From the NCBI GenBank assembly GCA_023387085.1, contig JAEWIL010000099.1:1-20824 (forward strand): a stretch of DNA of 20,824 nucleotides. The letters are read 5' to 3'. The notes beneath the pieces were generated by a model. That model ran no database searches, was not told where the DNA came from, and saw only the letters and a program-made list of their open reading frames with translations. This document shows, piece by piece, positions 16,669-20,824 of this stretch. A program made the translations under genes and the position numbers. Source of the DNA: Pseudomonadota bacterium (GTDB lineage Bacteria > Pseudomonadota > Alphaproteobacteria > Sphingomonadales > Sphingomonadaceae). How positions within the stretch are numbered: the stretch's first letter is position 1; every line of letters starts with the position of its first letter.

Positions 16669-18542
16669 ATTTCGCGGTCCTCGCCGCCGCGGCGAGCGAA
16701 GCGGCGGCCGAAACCGCCAGCGATGCGGTTTTGCTCGAAGGCGCGATCCTGCTTGGCGTTTCGACCCTTTTCGTGCTGCTCTTCCGCCGTCTCGGGCTTG
16801 GGGCTGTCCTCGGCTATCTGATCGCGGGCGCCCTCGTCGGGCCGCACGGGCTGGGACTCGTCGGGGGCGGCGAATCGAAGCTCGCCTTCGCCGAGATCGG
16901 CATCGCCTTCCTGTTGTTCCTCGTCGGGCTGGAACTTCATCCGCGCCGGTTGTGGGAAATGCGCCGCGCGATCTTCGGGCTCGGCCTGGCGCAGGTGGTG
17001 ATCACCGGGCTCATTCTCGCGGGACTGATCCTGCTGACGCTCGGTTTCAGCTGGCAGGCGGCGCTCGCGCTCGGCCTGCCGCTCGCGCTGTCGTCGACGG
17101 CGCAGGTGCTGCCGAGCCTCAAGAGTTCGGGCCGGATCAATTCGCCCTTCGGCGAGAAGGCCTTTTCGATCCTTTTGTTTCAGGATCTGGCGATCGTCCC
17201 GATGATCACGATCATCGCCGCACTGTCGCGCGCGCCCGCCGATCCGTCGGCGCCGCCCGGATGGCAGATGGCGCTCTATACGGTCGGCGCGATCATCGTG
17301 CTGGTGCTAGCGGGGCGCTTCGTCGTCAATCCGCTGCTGCGGCTCGTCGGTCGCTATGGCGAGCGCGAATTGTTCGTCGTCGTCGGCCTGCTCGCGGTGA
17401 TGGCGAGCGCGGCCTTCATGCACAGCCTGCACCTCTCGACCGCGCTGGGGGCATTCGTGGCCGGGATGATGCTCGCCGATTCGCCCTATCGGCACGAGAT
17501 CGAGGCGGATGTCGAACCGTTCCGTCTCGTCCTGCTCGGACTCTTCTTCCTTGCGGTCGGGATGGTGCTGGATGTCGGCGTCGTCGCGGCAAAGCCGCTG
17601 CTCGTTATCTCGCTCGCGGCGGGACTGGTCGCGGTCAAGGTCGCGGTCCTGACCGTCCTCGTCCGGCTGTTCGGCAAGCCGTGGAGCGTGGCGCTCGGCC
17701 TTGGCCTGCTCCTCAGCCAGGGCGGCGAGTTCGGGTTCCTGCTGTTCGCGCAAGCCGCCGATGCGTTGCTCATCGCGCCGGCGGCGGCGAGCCTGTTCAG
17801 CGCGGTCGTGACCTTGTCGATGATGACGACACCGTTCCTGATGCTGTTCGCGCGCAACCTGGAGTTTTCGCCTGGAAGCGACGCCGATCTCGACGATCCC
17901 GAAAATGCTCCGCGCGGATCGTCGATCGTCATCGGCTATGGCCGTTTCGGACAGATCGTCGCGCAGATGCTCCATGCGGTCGATTGCTCGGTGACGCTGA
18001 TCGACAAGAAGCCGAGCCAGATCGAACTGTCGGGACGCTTCGATACCAAGGTCTATTTCGGCGACGGCCTGCGCATCGACGTGCTGCGCCGCGCGGGCGC
18101 CGAGGAGGCGCGGCTGATCATCTTTTGCACCGACGACCGCAGCATCGACGCGGCCGCGCTCGCGCCGATCGTCGAAGCGTTTCCGAACGCTCGCATTTTG
18201 ACGCGCGTGTTCGACCGCCGGCAGTTGCTCGCGATCGAAGGCGCGGGAACGGCCGGAGCGGTGCGCGAAGTTTTCGAAAGCTCGATCGCGCTGGGCATGA
18301 TGGCGCTGGAGCAGCTTGATGTCGCGCCGCGCGAGATCGAGGATGTCGAGACGGCGTTGCGCCAGCTCGACGCCGAGCGGCTCGATATGCAGATCAACGA
18401 GGGCGATATCGGCGCGGGGCGCGATCATCGTTTCGTTGCCGGCGGCGGCCGACAGGCGACGAGCGTACTCGAGGCGCTGCGCGAGCGGCGGCAGGCCGCC
18501 AAGCGCGCGCGTGAAGAAGCCGAGGCGGATCAGGCGGCCTAG
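16665..18542 (+). CDS. Kef-type monovalent cation:proton antiporter (CPA2) with TrkA-N domain
   Basis: A 625-residue protein with about twelve membrane segments over residues 20 to 400, followed by a cytoplasmic Rossmann (RCK/TrkA-N) domain near 415 to 535 and a charged tail. Transport landmarks: LGYLIAGALVGPHGLGLV near 48, FLVGLELHPRRLWEMR near 85, PLALSSTAQVLPSLK near 140, FQDLAIVPMI near 170, and LLLSQGGEFGFLL near 350. The nucleotide-binding domain starts at SIVIGYGRFGQIVAQML, with the conserved GYGRFGQ. The family exports K+ in exchange for protons; KefB and KefC are gated by glutathione adducts, but YbaL-like relatives are not, and I cannot separate these by eye. The start is the ATG of an ATGA overlap with the IscU-like gene. 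It ends the radA operon, and its TAG overlaps the aroB stop on the other strand. Confidence 0.92.
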   Translation: MNFAVLAAAASEAAAETASDAVLLEGAILLGVSTLFVLLFRRLGLGAVLGYLIAGALVGPHGLGLVGGGESKLAFAEIGIAFLLFLVGLELHPRRLWEMRRAIFGLGLAQVVITGLILAGLILLTLGFSWQAALALGLPLALSSTAQVLPSLKSSGRINSPFGEKAFSILLFQDLAIVPMITIIAALSRAPADPSAPPGWQMALYTVGAIIVLVLAGRFVVNPLLRLVGRYGERELFVVVGLLAVMASAAFMHSLHLSTALGAFVAGMMLADSPYRHEIEADVEPFRLVLLGLFFLAVGMVLDVGVVAAKPLLVISLAAGLVAVKVAVLTVLVRLFGKPWSVALGLGLLLSQGGEFGFLLFAQAADALLIAPAAASLFSAVVTLSMMTTPFLMLFARNLEFSPGSDADLDDPENAPRGSSIVIGYGRFGQIVAQMLHAVDCSVTLIDKKPSQIELSGRFDTKVYFGDGLRIDVLRRAGAEEARLIIFCTDDRSIDAAALAPIVEAFPNARILTRVFDRRQLLAIEGAGTAGAVREVFESSIALGMMALEQLDVAPREIEDVETALRQLDAERLDMQINEGDIGAGRDHRFVAGGGRQATSVLEALRERRQAAKRAREEAEADQAA

Positions 18543-19642
18543 CGGGGCTGTTCGTCGAGGAACGCCGCCACGGCATCCAGTCCATAGTCTTCGGTCACGA
18601 AGCTCCTCCCGATCCCGCGGGTCAGGATCAGCGGCAGCTTGCCGCCGCGCACCTTCTTGTCGTGCGCCATATGCGCCGCGAGCGCGGCGCCACCGGTGTT
18701 GATGCCCGCGCTTGCAAGGCTGTGCGGCAGGTCGACGCTGGCGAGATGGTCGCGCACCCGCGCCGCGTCTTCGGCGGGGCAGAGGCCGTTCGCGACAGAG
18801 AATTGATGCGCGAGGACCATGCCCGCGGCGACCGCCTCGCCATGGAGGAGTCGGTCCGAATAGCCTGTCTCGGCCTCGAGCGCATGACCGAAGCTGTGGC
18901 CGAGGTTGAGCAACGCGCGAATATCCTGCGTCTCGCGCTCGTCGGCGGCGACGATCCGCGCCTTGGCAGCCACGCTGTGCGCGATTGCCTTGTGCTGCGC
19001 CGCGCTGTCGCCGCCGAGCAGCGCCGCGCCATTCGTCTCGCACCATGCGAAGAAGTCCGCATCGTCGATCAGGCCATATTTGACCACCTCGGCATAGCCT
19101 GCGCCGAGTTCCCGGCGGGGCAGGGTGGCGAGCGTCGTCGGGTCGATCACCACCAGCGCCGGCTGGTGGAAGGCGCCGATCAGATTCTTTCCGGCCTCGA
19201 CATTGATCGCGGTCTTGCCGCCGACGCTGCTGTCGACCTGCGCGAGCAAGGTGGTCGGCACCTGGATAAAGTGGCAGCCGCGCTTGACGATGCTGCACGC
19301 GAAACCGACGAGGTCGCCGATCACGCCGCCGCCGAGCGCGATGACATGATCGCTGCGTTCGATGCCTTCGCCGATCAACCATTCGGTGAGCCGCGCGAGG
19401 CCGGTCCAGCTCTTGCTACCCTCGCCGGCGGGCAAGACGAGCGAGGAGAAGGAGATATTCTCCGCCCCCAGCGCCGCACCGAGGGGCACCAGATAGTGCG
19501 GCGCGACATGCTCGTCGGTGACGATCATCGTGCGCGGACGCTTGAGCAGCGGCGCGACATGGCGGCCGATCTCGCGGATCAGCCCGTCGCCGATCAGGAT
19601 CGGGTAGCTGCGGCCGCCGAGGTCGACGGTCAGGCGTTCCAT
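18539..19642 (-). CDS. aroB: 3-dehydroquinate synthase
   Basis: A 367-residue cytoplasmic enzyme of the shikimate pathway that converts DAHP to 3-dehydroquinate using NAD+ and a divalent metal. Landmarks: the NAD-binding GGGVIGDLVGFACSIVKRG near 103, PTTLLAQVDSSVGGKTAIN near 130, and the metal-binding NLGHSFGHALEAETGY near 250 followed by LLHGEAVAAGM. The ATG at 19642 gives the typical MERLTVDLGGRSYPILIG start; the reading frame is open much further upstream but that part overlaps aroK. It starts 13 bases inside the end of aroK, and its TAG lies within the CTAG shared with the antiporter stop. Coupled aroK-aroB expression fits consecutive use in one pathway. Confidence 0.97.
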   Translation of the reverse strand: MERLTVDLGGRSYPILIGDGLIREIGRHVAPLLKRPRTMIVTDEHVAPHYLVPLGAALGAENISFSSLVLPAGEGSKSWTGLARLTEWLIGEGIERSDHVIALGGGVIGDLVGFACSIVKRGCHFIQVPTTLLAQVDSSVGGKTAINVEAGKNLIGAFHQPALVVIDPTTLATLPRRELGAGYAEVVKYGLIDDADFFAWCETNGAALLGGDSAAQHKAIAHSVAAKARIVAADERETQDIRALLNLGHSFGHALEAETGYSDRLLHGEAVAAGMVLAHQFSVANGLCPAEDAARVRDHLASVDLPHSLASAGINTGGAALAAHMAHDKKVRGGKLPLILTRGIGRSFVTEDYGLDAVAAFLDEQPR

Positions 19643-20205
19643 TGCGAAAGGGCCTCCATGATCGCGCGCACCGTGTGTTCGTGCGGGCTGGACGCCGAGC
19701 TCACGCGGATATGCGCCTCGGCATAGATGGGATTGCGGACCGCGGCGAGTTCGCGGAGCACCTCGCCCGGATCGCGGTCCTTGAGCAGCGGACGGTGGCT
19801 GCGCCGCGCGACACGCTCGACCAAGGTCGGAATGTCGGCATCGAGCCAGATCGACAGGCTGTCCGCGAGGATCAGCGCGCGCGTCTCGTCGTTGATAAAG
19901 GCGCCGCCGCCGGTCGCGAGAACATGCGGCCGGCCGGCGAGCAGCCGCGCGATCACCCGGCGTTCGCCGTCGCGGAAATGCGCCTCGCCGAATTTCGCGA
20001 ACATGTCCGAGATCGTCATCCCCGCCGCGCGCTCGATCTCGTCGTCGGCGTCGGCGAAGGCCATGCCCAGCCGCTGCGCGAGGCGGCGGCCGATCGTCGA
20101 CTTCCCCGAGCCCATCAGACCGACGAGCACGATCGACCGGTCGCGGATCGACGCCGGAACGGCTCCAGAGGGTTTCGGGCCCGGGCTTTTCGGGTTTCGC
20201 GACAT
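19630..20205 (-). CDS. aroK: Shikimate kinase
   Basis: A 191-residue P-loop kinase that phosphorylates shikimate at the 3-hydroxyl with ATP. Landmarks: Walker A GLMGSGKST near residue 32, substrate-binding DADDEIER near 53, FRDGERRVI near 77, GGGAFINDETR near 98, and the lid arginine in RSHRPLLKDRD. The ATG at 20205 (MSRNPKSPGPKPSG) gives a short basic, proline-rich lead before the fold; a longer start at 20262 would add 19 residues and is less likely. No Shine-Dalgarno is visible before 20205, and a promoter-like sequence leaves an almost absent leader. Its end overlaps the start of aroB by 13 bases, showing an aroK-aroB operon. Confidence 0.96.
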   Translation of the reverse strand: MSRNPKSPGPKPSGAVPASIRDRSIVLVGLMGSGKSTIGRRLAQRLGMAFADADDEIERAAGMTISDMFAKFGEAHFRDGERRVIARLLAGRPHVLATGGGAFINDETRALILADSLSIWLDADIPTLVERVARRSHRPLLKDRDPGEVLRELAAVRNPIYAEAHIRVSSASSPHEHTVRAIMEALSQWNA

Positions 20206-20215
20206 GATGGGCGGG

Positions 20216-20243
20216 GCTATACCCGCCAGCGCGCGCGGGACAA
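20216..20243 (-). promoter_or_regulatory. Candidate promoter of aroK-aroB
   Basis: On the - strand TTGTCC (20243 to 20238) and TATAGC (20221 to 20216) are separated by 16 bases. The -10 element ends only 10 bases before the aroK ATG, so transcripts would start about 4 bases upstream of the start codon and be nearly leaderless. That agrees with the missing Shine-Dalgarno, but the match was found by eye and is weak. Confidence 0.28.
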
Positions 20244-20312
20244 TGGTTTTGCTGCAATGCACAGAGGATTGGGTGTGGACGTGAGCGAGAAGATCGCCGA
20301 AAGCGGCGCGCG

Positions 20313-20824
20313 ATGACGAAGAAACTGTTGACGCTGACGTTGGCCCTGTCGGGCACCGCGATGGCCGCGGCGCTTATTCTGCCTGCCGTTGCACAAGAAT
20401 CGCTGTTGCCCGAAGGGTTCGGCAAGCCGGCCGAGACGCCCGCGCCGAAAGCGTCTCCGACGCCGTCGCCCAGCCCGACCGGGACACCGAAATCGCCGTC
20501 CCCGTCGCCTTCGCTGCCGTCGTCTCCCGCGTCGCCGGGCGTCGCGCCGCCTCCCGTCACCGCTACCTTGACCGATGCGACGAGCGAGGAGGGCGACGCA
20601 GCCGATGGTGAGGAGACCACCGCCGGTGGCCTGAAATACGACCTGCCCCCCGGCGCGCGGCGGCTGCTCACGCGTATCGGGCCGCTCACGCCCGAAACCG
20701 GCGGCCTCGCGCCCGATGCGTTCGGCGTGCGCGGCCAATATGCCGCGGCGATCATGCGCAAGACGAACGGCAATCTCGCCTCGCGCTGGGGCCAGATTTT
20801 GCTGCGCAGCGCGCTGTCGTCGGG
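20313..20824 (+). CDS. Exported Pro/Ser-rich protein of unknown function (3' end missing)
   Basis: The first 170 codons of a gene that runs off the window. The N-terminus MTKKLLTLTLALSGTAMAA continues into ALILPAVAQES, a clear Sec signal peptide with an AVA cleavage site before QES, so the protein is exported to the periplasm or outer membrane. Residues about 40 to 80 form a low-complexity Pro/Ser/Thr/Ala linker (repeats such as PSPSPTGTPKSPSPSPSLPS), followed by an acidic stretch (EEGDAADGEE) and then a seemingly folded part beginning KYDLPPGARRLLTRIGPLTPE. I do not recognise the family. A 19-residue open frame (20257-20316) overlaps its start as ATGA but looks incidental. It is divergent from aroK across about 107 bases. 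Confidence 0.75.
   Translation, partial: MTKKLLTLTLALSGTAMAAALILPAVAQESLLPEGFGKPAETPAPKASPTPSPSPTGTPKSPSPSPSLPSSPASPGVAPPPVTATLTDATSEEGDAADGEETTAGGLKYDLPPGARRLLTRIGPLTPETGGLAPDAFGVRGQYAAAIMRKTNGNLASRWGQILLRSALSS

Noticed and set aside
20257..20316. 19-residue open frame overlapping the start of the exported protein gene as ATGA
   Set aside because: No ribosome site, no leader-peptide features such as repeated regulatory codons or attenuator stems, and the length is expected by chance.

Overview
The window is high-GC, densely packed alphaproteobacterial chromosome. The protein set (SecA with a C-terminal zinc-binding tail, the four-gene Anbu cluster, an alphaproteobacterial-type GTTC-N7-GTTC LexA box before radA, adjacent aroK-aroB) and a repeated 'gtcattgcgag...ctcgcaatgac' intergenic inverted repeat point to a sphingomonad, perhaps close to Sphingopyxis. 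The genus is an inference from general resemblance and no search was run. I see no rRNA, tRNA, CRISPR array, prophage or insertion sequence. All gaps between genes are shorter than 300 bases.

Layout. (1) 1-2301: 3' part of secA. (2) 2313-2392: repeat copy A, then a TauE/SafE-type permease (2407-3141). (3) 3286-7268: a four-gene + strand operon of circularly permuted ATP-grasp, alpha-E protein, transglutaminase-like protease and Anbu proteasome-like peptidase, closed by a strong hairpin at 7296-7324. (4) 7432-9396 (-): acetyl-CoA synthetase, divergent from an antiquitin-type aldehyde dehydrogenase (9494-10996, +) that is interrupted by one in-frame TAG codon. (5) Repeat copy B, then a - strand acyl-CoA operon of enoyl-CoA hydratase followed by a thiolase-like protein (13365 down to 11061), with a perfect 8-2-8 palindrome in its promoter region. 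(6) 13464-14114 (-): small transaldolase/fructose-6-phosphate aldolase. (7) Repeat copy C and a candidate SOS box, then a tight + strand operon radA-cvpA-(IscU-like)-(Kef-type antiporter), 14320-18542. (8) aroK-aroB on the - strand (20205 down to 18539), the aroB stop interlocking with the antiporter stop in one CTAG. (9) 20313 to the window end: start of a secreted or lipid-anchored-looking, Pro/Ser-rich protein of unknown function.

Most of this is core metabolism and maintenance. The parts most worth following are the Anbu operon, a proteasome-relative system whose substrate and role remain poorly defined; the palindrome controlling a thiolase-like protein that lacks the usual N-terminal nucleophilic cysteine; the SOS-box-like site in front of a radA operon that also carries an IscU-like protein missing one of the three cluster-ligand cysteines; the nonsense-interrupted dehydrogenase; and the three-copy repeat family placed at gene borders.
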